NCBI GenBank assembly: GCA_006384855.1
Contig: VCJN01002949.1
Span: 62,001 to 126,000, forward strand
Length of the DNA: 64,000 nt
Reading direction: 5' to 3'
From: Tetraselmis striata
Lineage: Eukaryota > Chlorophyta > Chlorodendrophyceae > Chlorodendrales > Chlorodendraceae
The notes under the pieces are model-generated. The model worked only from the letters and a program-made list of their open reading frames with translations. It ran no database searches and was not told the DNA's origin. Made by a program: the position numbers and the translations under genes. Of the stretch, positions 45,584-58,900 are shown one piece after another; the stretch's first letter is position 1; each line of letters starts with the position of its first letter.

Positions 45584-46942
45584 TACACCCCTCCACATAA
45601 GTTCCAGGCCCCTTTCTCGCCGAATGCGAGCTTACGAATAGTAGGGCAGCTGAATTTAGGGTTTATGACCTGAAATCCTGGAATATTGCACATTCATGCT
45701 CAGCCGTTACTACCACAGAGTGTAAGCAACACCTTTGGCGCCCTAGCAAGTGCCCAACACGAGTGGCACTTACGCCACACTGAGCATTTCCAGTACCCCC
45801 ATAACAACGGGGGTTGGTGCCCCGCACGTCCCGCCGCGCATGCATAGACCATTGCATGGCGGGATGGCCATGGGTGGGCGAGGAGACATGCCAACATAGA
45901 GGCTAGGGTATTTTTGCTTGGGGTGGGGCCATAGTGGCGTGCGCCCGTGCACGGTGTGGCGTGATATCATCACCACCGCAGTGCCGCCTTTTGGTGCAGC
46001 TCTCAAACCCGCCGTATCGCTCAGTGCGTTGCGAGGAAACGCCAGAAAATTTTCATATAAATACTAATAGAAACTACGCGCGCAGGGCTACAGATTCCAT
46101 AGGAGCAGCAAGGTCGTCCGAGGCCATTTAGGCACTTTTCGGTTTTTTTTGAAATAATTTGTCGAAATCTGATGTCTGTGTCAGCGTCTGGTCAACACGT
46201 TGGCGTGAAACTTTACGCCAAGAGGATCTCAAAACCTGATACACGGTGGCGGGACAGTCTGTTGTATGTACTTGTGCACGGACTACTCATACTTGGCACA
46301 TACCCCCCTTGAGCGATTATCACGGCCGCCATGCCGGATCCCCCCTTTCACAACATTATTTCCACCAGCATCGACGCATTAAGGTGCACGCCATTGCCGC
46401 CCCACTAGGCTCACCATGGCGCGTGCTATGAGCATGCGGCCATGCACTGCCATAGAAACGCTTTGGCCTACGGCAAGGAAGCCGCGAGAGCCCTCTCCCG
46501 CCTACGCGTGCAACGGTCACAGCCGCATTTTGTCCATGATTTTGGCCATAAACGACCGTCATCGACACGTAGGGCTTGGTCCAGGTCGTTAATGACATAA
46601 TTTCAATGCCCTTCGTGTGTGGTGGATAGTGATCATACCAAGGGTGATGTGGTATGAGTACGGGGGCTGTGGTGTCCCATGCCTATTTGTGCACACGACG
46701 AGTGGCGCAATTTGTGGTTTAGAAGCGCTAGCGCCAGAAGCCATGCTTTTGCCTGAAGGAAAGCGTTGACGGCAACGGCCACCGCGTGGCAATATGGGGT
46801 GTATCGCGCTATCGCGGCATTATCCCCCAGCCGTACGACCCTGAGTAACACGCGTGCGCGCGCGCACGGTCTCAGTGTGGCCGCGCATGGGCATGTGGAT
46901 CAAATTCGCAAACCCCAAATCATACTTACGTGGAGGGGTGTA
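45584..46942. mobile_element. 1.36-kb TIR element, copy 2
   Basis: The left end TACACCCCTCCACATAAGT and the inverted right end (ACTTACGTGGAGGGGTGTA, 46,924-46,942) match the element at 25,101-26,451. If TA is the target duplication the termini begin CACCCCTCC. It directly abuts the hAT MITE's right target duplication. Frames inside are short, and no DDE transposase motif was recognised. Confidence 0.7.
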
Positions 46943-48371
46943 CATACTCGTACCGGGTAGGGTTACCCTAGTGAGCAGCAGCTGTCCATACATATTAAAT
47001 CAGTATGTATGCTGGTAATCTTGTATTATAATACGCTGTTGCGATTTGTCCCGCGACTACGAGCAGAGTGGCCTAAGGATTGTGTGCCATAAATCATTAG
47101 CGGTTCTCGATTAAATACGATTAAAATCCTTTGTTCGTGCGTTCATTTTAAGTAAACCGTCCTGTGCGACGATACCGTTGACATGTTTCGTACGGGCAGA
47201 CTTTTAACATAAAAATGCGTCCACATCTATAATCCATTTTATCCGGAGATTGGCCAAGGCACCAGTGCTAGGTCGGCTACACCGGTACCTGTACCTGTAC
47301 TGTACCAGTAATTCTCGGAATTCTTGAATGTTGCACCTAGCACATGTAATCACACCTGTACAAGTACCCTGTAATTCACACCAGTAGTCGCTACATGTAG
47401 TCGCTACTATGTCCTCGCTGGCGACGTACTACTTAGAATCTCAGCAACGGTATACGGTATCCGGGTATAACATGTACAAGATGAAACATGTTAAAAAGTC
47501 ATCGCATTTGTTTCCAACGATTCTTATTATGCCCGCCCGCTTAGCATGGATGAGCGACCATAATTAATCCTTAATCATTAATAATAGCGGAAAATTGATT
47601 TATTCGGCTAGCGACCAGGCGCTACGTGGTCGCTGCCGGTAGTAAGGGCACCCTACCGCCGTTGCCGCCCTGGTTTTCATTATAACTGATAAAGCTTCCA
47701 TAGATACAAGGATTACCATGTATCAGTACTGGCACTACCTCTACCAGACTACCGCGTATTTCTGCCTTATGCGGGATGCGGGACCGCTTTTAGGCGGTTT
47801 GCTATGTTGATTTTTCTAATTCTGGGGAACTGCCTTTTTTGTAATTCACACCAGACTACCGTATTTATGAAGCAGGTTTTTGAGAACCCGTACCTAACTT
47901 ATATATCCCGTACATGTTCGTTGCCGCATCGCGCGTGTACATCTGCAGCAGTAGCGACTAGTGTGTGTCGGTGCGCCAGCAGGCTGGGCCGGTTGGGCAG
48001 GGGCGAAGGTGGGGCAGAAGGGTCGCCGCGTACTCCTAACGGGCAGAGCAAGTGGCCACCCACTCCGGGTGTGGTTACCTGTACGTGGGATAGGAAGCGA
48101 GCCACGTTCTGCGCTGCTCGGGATTGCTTGTGGAAGCACTTTCCTGGATTCGTGAAACGCGTGTATTGCTTAGTTTGCTGCGGAGGCGGCAGGTGTTCCG
48201 GGAAAAACTCGCTAAGCCGCCGCCCAGGCACCTTTCGCCGTCCCGGAGGCCAGCCATACGCGTGCTCAGGAATCCTCGGGGATCTCGCGGCTCCATCTAG
48301 GTGATAGAGAGACCTGTGTAATCGCAGCTCTACGCGTCTTCGCTAGAAAGCTCTTTGCTTAGACGGGCGTG
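46943..48371. other. Intergenic, upstream of the SGNH-TSP gene
   Basis: AT-rich DNA at 46,990-47,620 carries no gene. 47,768-47,850 is another copy of the GCGGGATGCGGG repeat. A GC-richer segment, 47,930-48,371, should contain the promoter and 5' leader of the following gene. A frame there (47,804-48,304) ends in a stop before the ATG and shows no domain. Confidence 0.4.
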
Positions 48372-51300
48372 ATGGAGCGTCGCCCTTTCCTGGCGGTGTG
48401 CGTCGCCCTGCTACTTGCTGCGACATGCAAGGCAGCGCCGACAGGTGCGCTGACTCGTCCTGGGGCTTTCGCCTAAAAAATACGGACTGTCAGGGCAGGC
48501 GTTCTGTGCTGCCGCACTTCGCGAGGCGTACGCTCGCTAAGATGGGGGATATCCCACAGAGCACTCTGACCTGCTGACAAACGTCGTATGTGTCGTAGGC
48601 TGCGTCGACGAACTACTGGACGTGGTGGTGCCGCCTGGCGACCAGCCGAGGGATGATCGCATGGACAGGCACAACAACTATAAGAACGAAGTTTACGAGA
48701 GCAAGGACAAGGTGAGCGCATCACCTTTGCGAGCCCCCAACCTCCCTTCACATCGCGATGGTGGGAGTTGCGATAGACGCTACCGCTGAACGCGTCGTGC
48801 AAGCGGCGGCGGGAGGGTTCGCTCGTGGATGGAAGTTACCTCGCTATTCTCAAAATCCGTCCCAGGTGGCAGCGCTGGGTACGCTTGGCACTGAAATTCC
48901 CGGCGGGGTCGTTGCGGCCGGAACGCAAACGAGTTGCGTCTTGCTGTAGTCATCCCCAGTCTCTACACCCGGCATGATCTATACCAGAAGCTGGCTTGCT
49001 GTACCGGAGTGGGTTCCCGTAAAACCCCCGCCACGGCACACATACATATTTAGGTGCCGAACAGCGCCAGGTCCTTTTCTGAACGGTTCCTTGCTTTGCC
49101 GCACGCAGCTTGAGCTGGTCCTATACGGGGACTCCATTATGCGTCACGCCCGTCAGATGGGCGACGACTTTTGGGACAGCATCTACAACGAGTGGTACGA
49201 CAGCGCGATGGCCTACGGCATCGCGGGCAACACGGCCGCCGAGTTATTGTGGTGCCTCCGCGACGGCGAATTTCCCATGGGCTTTCATCCCCGCGCGGCG
49301 GTGCTACTTGCCGGCATCAACGACATCATGCGCGCGCATCACCCAGGCCTCGACGAGGTGACGTCATCGGATGACGATGGCACTGCGCGGGAGCTTGCGA
49401 CAGTCGAGGTGTGGACCTTACATTCTTGCAGCTCAAAGTGCTCACTTCTCTTGGCATCAGCACTAATTCATACCCTGCCTAAACGCACAGGAGCTAGATC
49501 GCGAGTCGCTAGATGAAATTGTGGGCGATGTGTCTCGCGCACTGGAGTATGCCTCCATCCTGATTCATCAGCGTAGCTGCAGCACCCGCGTTATCATCCT
49601 CAGCTTGCTACCAGCCACGCTGGATGAGGACCGGGTGTGGCCCAGCCGCTACACACCCGCCATCAACGCTGTCAACGCCAAATTGGAACGAATGGCCTCC
49701 GAACACGACCATGTCACCTATGCTGACTGCTCCAACATCTTTCTCAACAAGGTATGACCCTGTCAGCCTGAAATTTATGAACTACCTTGAGCTCAGGAGG
49801 ACTTGCGTTTCCCATCAATTAGGTGGGAACGTAATGCACTAGCGGACATCCAGTGAGACCAGCTACCAGCCCCAGACACGTCCTGTGCATCAAACCTTTT
49901 TACTGCGCACTAAAACTCTTGATCATCACGGGTACCCCCTCAGGACCGGGACGCAGTGAGGGAGGAGATGATGCCGGACGGGGTGCACCCCAACGAGAAC
50001 GGCCATGTTGCACTTGCCTCGTGCTTGCGGACGCACCTCCAGGCGGCGCTGAGTGACAGTCCACAGCAGGAGGCTGACTATGATGATGATGACTCCAGTG
50101 ACGATGACACTGACGACTCCAAGGTGGACGAGGATGGCAAAGACAGAGATAATTCTCAGGGAGAGGAGGGTGAGGCTGATGACGGCGATGGCATGGACGT
50201 TGCGCAGACAGAGGGACAGGACGAAGAGGTGGAGTACAGGGTTGAAATTGGGCCGTGGAGTGCATGCTCAGCAGAGTGTGGTGGCGGACAGCAGACACAA
50301 GGCAGCCGCTGCTATCATGTTCCCACCAACGACGTAGTGGACATGGAACGCTGCCCCGGGCCCAAGCCCGCTGACTGGGAGCTCACTCGGCCCTGCAACA
50401 CCGCTGCATGCGGCGCCAGCTCCAATGCCTTGCCTGATATGAGCAGCGAGGCTCGCTGGGTGCCTGGTCCGTGGCTGCCCTGCGAACGTCTGCAGGTGAG
50501 ATAAATGGGTTGCACATTGCCGCCTCATTCAACATGTGGTCATTCAGCCAGTGCTTTGCTTGCCGGACACTATCTGCAAACTTTGATCTATAAAGACGGC
50601 CCCCATGTCACGCTGGTGTTCCTTACTGCCCTCCCTTGGCTTGACCCCATGGTGGCAGGGCTGCGGCGATATTGATTTTGTGCGCGACCTCACCTGTGTC
50701 GGAGTAAACGGGCAGCCCGTCGAGTCAAGCCCGGAAGCAGCCTGCGGCAACGTGTTCAAGCCGCAGTCCTCTGCTGTGCTTGCCAAGCAGCTGGACCTCT
50801 GCTCCGACAGCCTGCTAGCTGGACCAGGCTCCGCCAAGGGAAGCATCTGCAACAGCCATGGTACCTGCGTCCGCCCACTTGGCGGAGACAGCAGCCAAGC
50901 CGGGAGTTCGTGCATTTGCAGTGACGGCTGGTCCGGGCCCACGTGCGCTGTTCCCCCCAGCTGCCAGTCAGGCGTGCTGTCCAACGATGGCGCCTGCTGT
51001 AGTAGTGGCGTGATCAGCTCCGTAGGCGAGTGCTGCAGCGGTGAGCCGGCGCTCACCGACGCCAACGGTCGATGCTGCCCGTCCGGCAGCCAACTGGATG
51101 CATGCGGCCGCTGCGCACCAGCCTCGCCCGCATCCGCCATTGCGCGCGCCGCACCACCGTCCTCCTCAGACGCCACAAAGCTCAGCGCCAACGCAATCTC
51201 ATCTCATTTTGAGTTGACCGCGATTGCGGACATCACTGGCGTCTGTTGCCAGGCCGCCGACATGAGCGCTTCTGAATTTTGCTGTCTGAGAGACAAAGTG

Positions 51301-54300
51301 AGCCCCGCCCCTGGGGAATCCTGCCACGTGCCTCTCTTGCTCCCCGCCCTTCTTGCAACTCCTCTGCTTCCGCCCGCTAGTATCTGACTGCGCAAGTCAC
51401 ATCCGCCAACGCAGGTGGACGAGTGCGGCGTGTGTGGCGGAACTGGCAGCACCTGCGCACTGCGCGCATCCGTGCGCCTCAGCCTGCCTGCGGACTACCG
51501 CTACCCAGAGGACATGGACAGTCTCGGTTTCGACAAGGTGTTCTCATGGCTGGCGAGCAGCGTGCTGGTGCATGTTGGCGGCCTTGCGGTGTCGCCAGAA
51601 GACGTCAAGGTGAAGAGCTACGTACCAGTGCCACAGGACCGCCGACGCCGGCAGCTGCTGCAGTCCCAGGTAGGCTGCATGTTGCGGGATGGTTGTGAGA
51701 CATCCCTCAGCCACCATTCACCGCAACAAGGACGAGACAGCCTGTAGATTGCTGTCAGCTACCACGAAAATCCTGGCCGTCACACCTGAATGCCACCACG
51801 GGGGTTGTTGCCGCATGTTGCTCTGGCAAGCCTGGCTGCGCAGCATCAGCAGCAGCAGCAGCAGCAGCAGGAAAATTGACATATTTAGACAGATTGGCCA
51901 CTGACAGCATCCTGTCTGTGGGGGGGGGGCAATGCAGGACGAGGAGGCAGTTCTGGTGCAGGAGGACATCATGTTGGGCTTTGGCAGCGACAGCCTGCCC
52001 AGCGCAATGCGCTCCATCTCGGGCAAAGTCCCGGCGCTGGACAACTTGTGGGAGGTTGAGATTGAGGTGGCGCCCACGCGCGGGGCGGAGGGGCACCCGC
52101 TCACAGCGGCCTTTTTCACCCAGGTACGACACCCTCGTCGATGCAGTTTTGCACGGTATCACAAAGCTATGAGATCACACATACAGCTTCTGCTCGTACA
52201 CAGCACTGCTTGTGTTGCAATATATAATGTACTCAACTTGCCATCCCAAGCCAGGACCTGTGTTCTCCGTCACAGTGCGGGATAATGACTGTTGCGTGCC
52301 TGACTCGGGCTGCAGGTGTGGGAGAGGGCGGTCGCAGACAGTGGCAACCTCGGCGGCTTTGGTCTTCACCCCGGCCCGCAGGTCACCCGAACGGGTGAGT
52401 CCCACTTTCCCCGTGACAACCCGCTAGCGCTGCCCACCAGAGACGCCTGGTACTCAACTGGGTGGAACGTTTGCGGGCTCCCACATCTCTGATGCTCGGA
52501 GATGCGTCAGTTACCCTGGATATATGGTCGGGCAAGGGGAGGGGCTGAATGCATTCCATGGTGTGCATGAAAGGCTTCTGGTTTAGCCCATGCTCCGCTT
52601 GGCTGCAATCAATGGTCGCAGTGTGAGGGAGCGTGAGGTGGTACATATGTTGGCCGATGCAGTCCGTCGCATCTGCTCAGCCTTGCGGCTGTTGATGGAT
52701 GCGCCGGCCCTTTTGCTCACGTTTTGCGCAGGCGTATGCGGCAACGACGTGTGCGAGACAGGGGAGATGGCGCGCTCCTCCCCCGACTACTGCCCCGCAG
52801 ACTGCCCCCAGCCCGCAGAGGACAGCTGCCCGGTGCCAACGTCGCAGCCGGCTGCCGTCCGCACCAGCAACAGCGGCCTGCGCGTCACAGTCGGACAGCC
52901 GGACGCCCAGTGCAACGGGCGCGGGCTCTGCATTACGCTCTCGCGCGCATGCAACTGTTTCCACGGCTACGCTGGGCCGGACTGCACCGAGTGCGCTGCG
53001 GGCTTTGTGGCCATCACTGATGCTGCGGGGCAAGGTGCGCCACGACCTCCGACCAGCGGTGCCCACGTTCCCACTAGGACTGATGTTGCAACAGCGCAAC
53101 ATAAGCTGCACACTAGACCATTTCCCGTGGCGGTCAAAAGCTCGTGGATGGGGGGTCGCTCCATCGAAACTCTTGATTGATCTCGCCGTCCATTCAAGTT
53201 GTCATCAGCGGGAGTGCGTATTGTCCCATTCCTTTTGACGGCCTCCAAAGCTGGGTGGAGGCACATCTGTCCCCATCATTCACCGGCTCCTTTGCGCCCC
53301 ATATGTGCAACGTAGCCAAGGCTACATGCTCGCGCTGTGGCAGTCAGGTTTGCAGCTCTCGATTGCACCGGCACCAGTCGGTATACAGAGGGCACTGGCA
53401 CTGAGCGCCCCCACCCCCTGCCCCGGCGCTGCAGGCAGCTGCGTGGCGCAGGCGGCCCTGCTGCTGAGCCGCCAGGGCGGCGCAAATCGTAGCGCTGCTG
53501 CCAGCACTCGCCCCGCGCAAGAGGGCACCAAGGCCATCGAGGGCACGGAAACGGCGGCGACAGCAAGCGAGGACGACAAAGGCGCAGGTAAAACCAGCCC
53601 ATTGATGTCACATCTTAGAAGGTGCTCTTAGCATGCCCATCATGAAATGACAACATATGAAATGTGTACACCTACTACCCTTACCGCGTCAGCTTGTCCG
53701 AAAAACGCATCTGGTGCTGTCTGGTGGACGTCCTCACATGCACGCTGAGGCGGTTTTGTTCTACTACCGCTGAACCCCCCAGTGATGGAGTGGATCGAGC
53801 AGTTTGGGCCCTGGCTCCCCTACGCGGTGGTCGCCATCATCACCGTCATTGTGCTCATCTGCATCGTCTGCGGCGCGCTGCTGTACTGCCGCCGCACCCG
53901 CCGCGCGGCGGAGGAGGAGCACGCCGCGCGGAACAACCCGCTGGCGTTTGAGGCGCGCGGCCAGCCGGAGAAGCGCGACACCGCAAACCACGGCGCGGTC
54001 ACCAAGGGGGTCCGGCTGGAGGTGAGCAGCGCTCGGCCCGCACGCGGCACGGCTGCCCATGGAACCCCCAAACATCTGCATGGGTGTCGGCCTGCAAGGA
54101 GGTGCGAGTGCGCCGCGCCAGCCGAGTCTGATAGAGACTGTGTCGCCTATCACAGGATCTATGCGATGACCCGGACACCATCGCCGCTAGGGCGTCCAAG
54201 CGGTCCTCCAGGCGCCCCACTGAGTCCCTGCAGGGCGTCCAGGTACACGCCTCTCCTCAGCCCTCCAGCTATGCCATGGAACATTGTTCACGTGACGTCT

Positions 54301-55965
54301 AAATGTCGCTTGCATGCTCGTTACGATGTGTCTTGACTGCTGCCGTTATGCAGCGGAAGTGTTGCACAAGACACGGGGTTGAAAGTTTCTGCCGTGTGGG
54401 GCTGTCCAATGCAGAATTTCACCAATCCAGTGTTTGCCGACGAGGGCGCCAATGAGCTCGCAGACAACAGCGGCGCAGCCGCCGCAGCCGCCACCACGAC
54501 GCACGACGCGCCGCCGCCGCCGTTGACGCTGCACTCACGGCTGACAGAGCTGTCCTGCAACATCGTGGACGCGTCCACCTTCCTGGAGGACAGCACCATC
54601 ATCGACATGGATGACCCCTCACTCCTCGCGCACCGCCAGCCGCCGGCTGCCTACATACCCGAGCCTGACGCGGCGCTCAAGCAGGCGCTCGACATGCACA
54701 AGCCCATTTCGGCGGCGTCGCCACGGGGAGCTATGCCAGAAATCAGCCTGGACATCTCCATGTTGAGCGTGGGCGACGATGACGTAGGTTCAAACTACGT
54801 CGAAGGGCCCGCCATGGACCTCAGTTTGGACATGTCCCTGCCACCTGCCGGCTCGGCGCCTGCCGTCAGCGAGGCCACCCTGGCTGATGCCGCCAGCGCG
54901 AATGCCGCATGCCATGAGCCCTTCCACTGCAGCATTGAGGGCATCGAGGGCCCCCCCTCCGCGACCAGCGCCCCCGCCCATGAGGCCTCAGGGATCGACA
55001 GGGCGGTGCTGCACACGTTGCCTGATGACGAGTTTGAGCTGGCTGCCACCGCTGCCGTCGACAACGCCACTGACGGTATCCATGACGCCCTGGTGGAGGA
55101 AGAGAGTGAAGAGACCATCGAGGCCCTGGTGCACCAGGAGGACGGTGCTGATGACTCTCAGCTGGAGATTGACAGCATGGAGGGCAGCGGCTCCAACGGG
55201 GTGAGTGCCAGAGAAAGCAAACTACGTGCTGCAGCACTGAGCCTCTCGTGCGACAATGGCGGTGTCGACACAGAACAGACTGAACTGCCGGGAGATGACA
55301 TTCCGGCCGCCGCGGAGCCCCTCGTTGCCAACCCGCACAATCCGCACCTGGTGCAGATGGGCGACCTGCTGGGCATGACGCCGGACGTCCCGCCGCTTCC
55401 CAATGCGGACAGCGTTGACAGCGCGCAGCCATCCATGCCAGCTATCGGCCACGGGGACTCCATGGACCCGTTCTCTGCTCTCTTTGGTGACCTGAACCTG
55501 GGCGGCGGTGTCTGCGAGGCGCCACCTGCGCCCAAGCACACACCGTCACCCTCCGCGGCGACGGACGTCATGGACTTCGCCTGCCTATCAATGAACATGA
55601 CCGCCAACCTCTCAGAGTTACTGACCGAACCTGAGAGCGGCGCGGCCCCAGAGGAGCCGTATGCCTCTACCACCCCTGCGGATATCATGGCGGAGTGGAT
55701 GTCAGAGGCCAACAACCCGTTTGCGGCTACCAAGTCAGACCGCAGCCCCGGAGCGAGCAACGAGCCCGCTGCCGGAGCAGCCCCGCAGCCCAGGAGCGGA
55801 AACCCATTCGCTGACAGCTCGCAGCCCGTGACTCCTCTAGAGCAGCAGGAAGTATCTGCAGGCGACAGTGGGGGCGCCGGCCAGGAGGCCTTGCCATCGG
55901 GTCCCCGCCAGACAGCTGCCGACAACCCTTTTGCCAGCGGCAATTTCCTCGGTCTGCTAGGCTGA
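48372..55965 (+). CDS. Secreted-type I membrane protein: SGNH hydrolase + TSP1/EGF modules + endocytic-motif tail
   Basis: Fourteen exons: 48,372-48,444; 48,599-48,711; 49,109-49,408; 49,491-49,751; 49,944-50,495; 50,659-51,297; 51,415-51,669; 51,938-52,123; 52,316-52,394; 52,732-53,034; 53,435-53,587; 53,783-54,021; 54,156-54,242; 54,415-55,965. All phases agree with GT-AG borders, giving about 1,596 residues. In order: signal peptide (1-22); SGNH/GDSL hydrolase with GDS (69-71), GIND (131-134) and DGVH (261-264), supplying nucleophile Ser71 and the Asp261/His264 pair; an Asp/Glu-rich linker (about 286-346); a thrombospondin type 1 repeat (WSACSAECGGG, about 354-407) and a second partial one (about 421-490); EGF (about 497-529); DECGVCGGTGSTC (648-660), as in ADAMTS-like proteins; a second EGF (about 880-904); one membrane span (about 983-1006) followed by RR; then a 590-residue acidic tail with DPF (1431) and NPF at 1514, 1543 and 1584. 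The outside part probably deacylates a cell-wall or extracellular ester. The tail suggests clathrin-type recycling. Both roles are inferred. Confidence 0.88.
51846..51870. repeat. CAG microsatellite in intron 7 of SGNH gene
   Basis: About eight CAG units lie between exons 7 and 8 and are not translated in the model. A 9-base G run precedes the acceptor of exon 8. Confidence 0.85.
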
Positions 55966-58900
55966 CCAGCCTCAAGCTCCCCTCCGCAATATGTTGCTGG
56001 ATGCAGTCCATTCGACCCCCCCCCTCCCCCTTTTCTTCCAATTTCTTCAGCCCCGGCTCCCCAATGCCCGCCTAGAAGAATACCCGCTACAGTGCCTCAC
56101 TGCAGCGTGGACAGAGCGGAACCCAATGCCAATATGTTGATGAGCGCCCCGTCCCGTGCTGACACAAGAGCGGACGGGAGCACATGTTGATAGCGCCGAC
56201 CCAAGCCGCTGCCAACGCAGCAGCTGCTTTGGTCGGCGGCGCAGAGAGCCCGGGGCTGCTCCAGCCTGAGGTTGGACCTCTGATGTGTATCTGGAATGAC
56301 AGTACATCTGCCTTCACCCTACTTAATTTATGCCGCGCGAATGTGTTCAAACCACACGTCATGTCCCCGCTGCATGCCCAGGCATGGTGTGCTCACAGTG
56401 CGTAGTGGCAGCTGTAGTGCCACACAGAAAGGCACACACACGGCTGGCTGACACTCATGCACCTTTTACGATTGCTTGCTGGCTGATGCCTGCACCATCA
56501 GGGTTTATGCATGCTGATCACACCAGCCTCATGCCCACAATTACCCTGGCATGACATCAGCTGGCAGGCGCATAAAGCTGCATCCGCAGCGGCTGCAGTA
56601 CCATAATTGCTTTCAGGCTGTGCGCAAGAGCTGCAAGCATAGAGGGCAAAGGAAGCATGTGAGTCAAAAGGCTGCAAGTACGGGCTGAAAGTTTGGGAAA
56701 CTCCGAAACAACAAAGCGCCTTCAGAATCGGCTACTGTATGTTTTTCGGAACACGTGGCGACGCGACGACTTCTCGAGCCACAGATTGACTATCGTGAAA
56801 GCAGACCCCCCCCCCCCCCCCCTCCCACCCCCTTTCAATAAGGCACATGGAAAAAGCAGGTGATTGAGCATGCAGGGAACAAAAGGGTGAGGGTGTGCTA
56901 GTGGCGACGATTGTTCAGTTCTTATGGTAGAGGATGGGGGTGCTACGCTTGATGGCCCGAGCATCGCTTATGTGAACGTGCATGGCCCTGATGTGCCCAG
57001 CACTAGCAGCAACGACGGGGTGAACATCCGAATAAGTCAATCGCGGCTATGCCGCGGAGGCTTCCCGCACGTGCCACAAACTCGCACTATGCTTCGCCGC
57101 CACATCCTGCTCCATATTTTTACTGGCTAAGTTCACAAGCAGAGCACCCATCTCGGCGAGTCTGATTTTCAGCACACCCCTCAAAGACGGAATATTAAGG
57201 GCCGCGTCCCATGAGTAGCAAGCAGCGAGGCTCATCATCGATCTGGGGACATATCGAGAATTTCCTACGCGCAATTGATGTTGTGATTCTCTTTCTACCT
57301 CTCACGTGCGGGGAACGGCACTGTCGACTGAGGGTGTGCCTCATAGCGGCGGCATGGAGTAGGTTTAACATTGTGACAGTCTCGATGCACACGATGGCAC
57401 CTGCCGTTATACTAAAGCCCTAGCTATGTCAGCAGAGGGACTGCTGCGGTCTACTAACTACTGGGTGTCGACATACACGGCGGGCATCGAACGGCGCACG
57501 ACCGCGAGGATGCGACGCATGTCGTCGTAGCATTATCCATCGTTATGCTGCTGCCCGCCAGGCGGACCTGCGTAGAGCGTTTGCGAAGTACACGAGCCGC
57601 CTGCTTCAGAGGCCTGGGATGGGTCGAAATATGATGCCGAAGTTCGTGATAGGAGACTGGCGTGGAGCCAATTGGCCAATATGTGCAGGTACGAAGGCAG
57701 GTACGGACTAGGGCTCGCGGACAACTGCTGGCTGCAAGTCGCGGCCTTCGACGATGGGGGCGGGGGGGGGGGGGGGGGGGGGGGGGGGGTCTGTCTCGCC
57801 GGAATTTTCAGGTATTCGGGCGGCAATGCCAGAACACCGAGTTGATGGTGCGGTTATTTCAAAGCAGGCAGGAGTAGCTGTCGGGGCAATTTGCCGACAG
57901 CGACACATGGTTGTGGCGAAGATGCTGCTGACCGATTCGGCAATGGCGACAAGGCATGGTTTCGGAGCGGAACCGCGTTGCTGCTCGGACGAGCGGCGGT
58001 CACTTGGCGCGCGCACACGCCTCGCGAACATCTCGTATGCCACATTCGTATAGGCATGGTCGTTTTCCCATCGCCATTATCTTGGCACGGCGAGCACGAT
58101 AGTCGAGGATTGCAGCACCACTTCTTTCAAGACTCTGACAATGTGACAGGACGAAGTCAAATTTCATCAGTAAGCACAAAACTATTGTGTATGCACATAT
58201 TTGTGGCCTTCACTCTTTGGTGCTATTGCAGTGGCTTGGTCATGTAGTCCCGCTCTATGGCACTGGGTGCGCTCAATCATCAGACTGCACTCGTCGGGCA
58301 CAAGCAGTACTCTAGAATTGTCGTCCTAGACGTGCATGTGCACGCGCATGCATGTACATGCACGGCAGCAGAAATGGTTCAGACGGAAAGAGAGGAAGAG
58401 AGCATGGCAGTGATAAACGTAGGGAGGAACCTAGGCTCGCAGAGAGCAAAGATAACTGATGCGCAGATAACAAAACGTAATGGGACTTCAGCCCTCTCCA
58501 ATTGGGTAGTATGTGACCGCAGGCCCATTACGATTTTGAAGAGTTATTTTGGGGGGGGGGGGGGGGGGATGATCAGCTATACTATGCCATTGCTAGCGCG
58601 CTTCACTTGAGCTTAGCGGGGCCTGGGGTGCCATCGTAGAGCATCAGTGAGTGCAGCGCCTGCGAGCAGGGCGCAGGTAGCTATCGATACGCAATCTACT
58701 ACCGGGTCGCCTGTGGGCTTGTTGTGTTGAGCGGCCGGCGGTGTGACAAAGGGATCTTGCAGAAGACGGAGCGCCTTGCAAAGGCCGGGGGGGGGGGGGG
58801 GGGGGTGTCTCATGGTGCTTGACGTTTGCGACGTTTCAGACATTTCAAGGTTACTTTTTTTTGCGCCAGTGAGTATAACACTTGCGTCAATGTTTCTACT

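Noticed and set aside
47804-48304. 166-codon frame upstream of the SGNH gene as an extra exon
   Set aside because: It ends in a stop before the ATG, begins inside a dispersed repeat, and the downstream ATG already gives a clean signal peptide.
54866-55943. Long reverse-strand frames opposite SGNH exon 14
   Set aside because: They are antisense shadows of a well-supported GC-rich exon; the forward frame joins by phase to the membrane-span exons.
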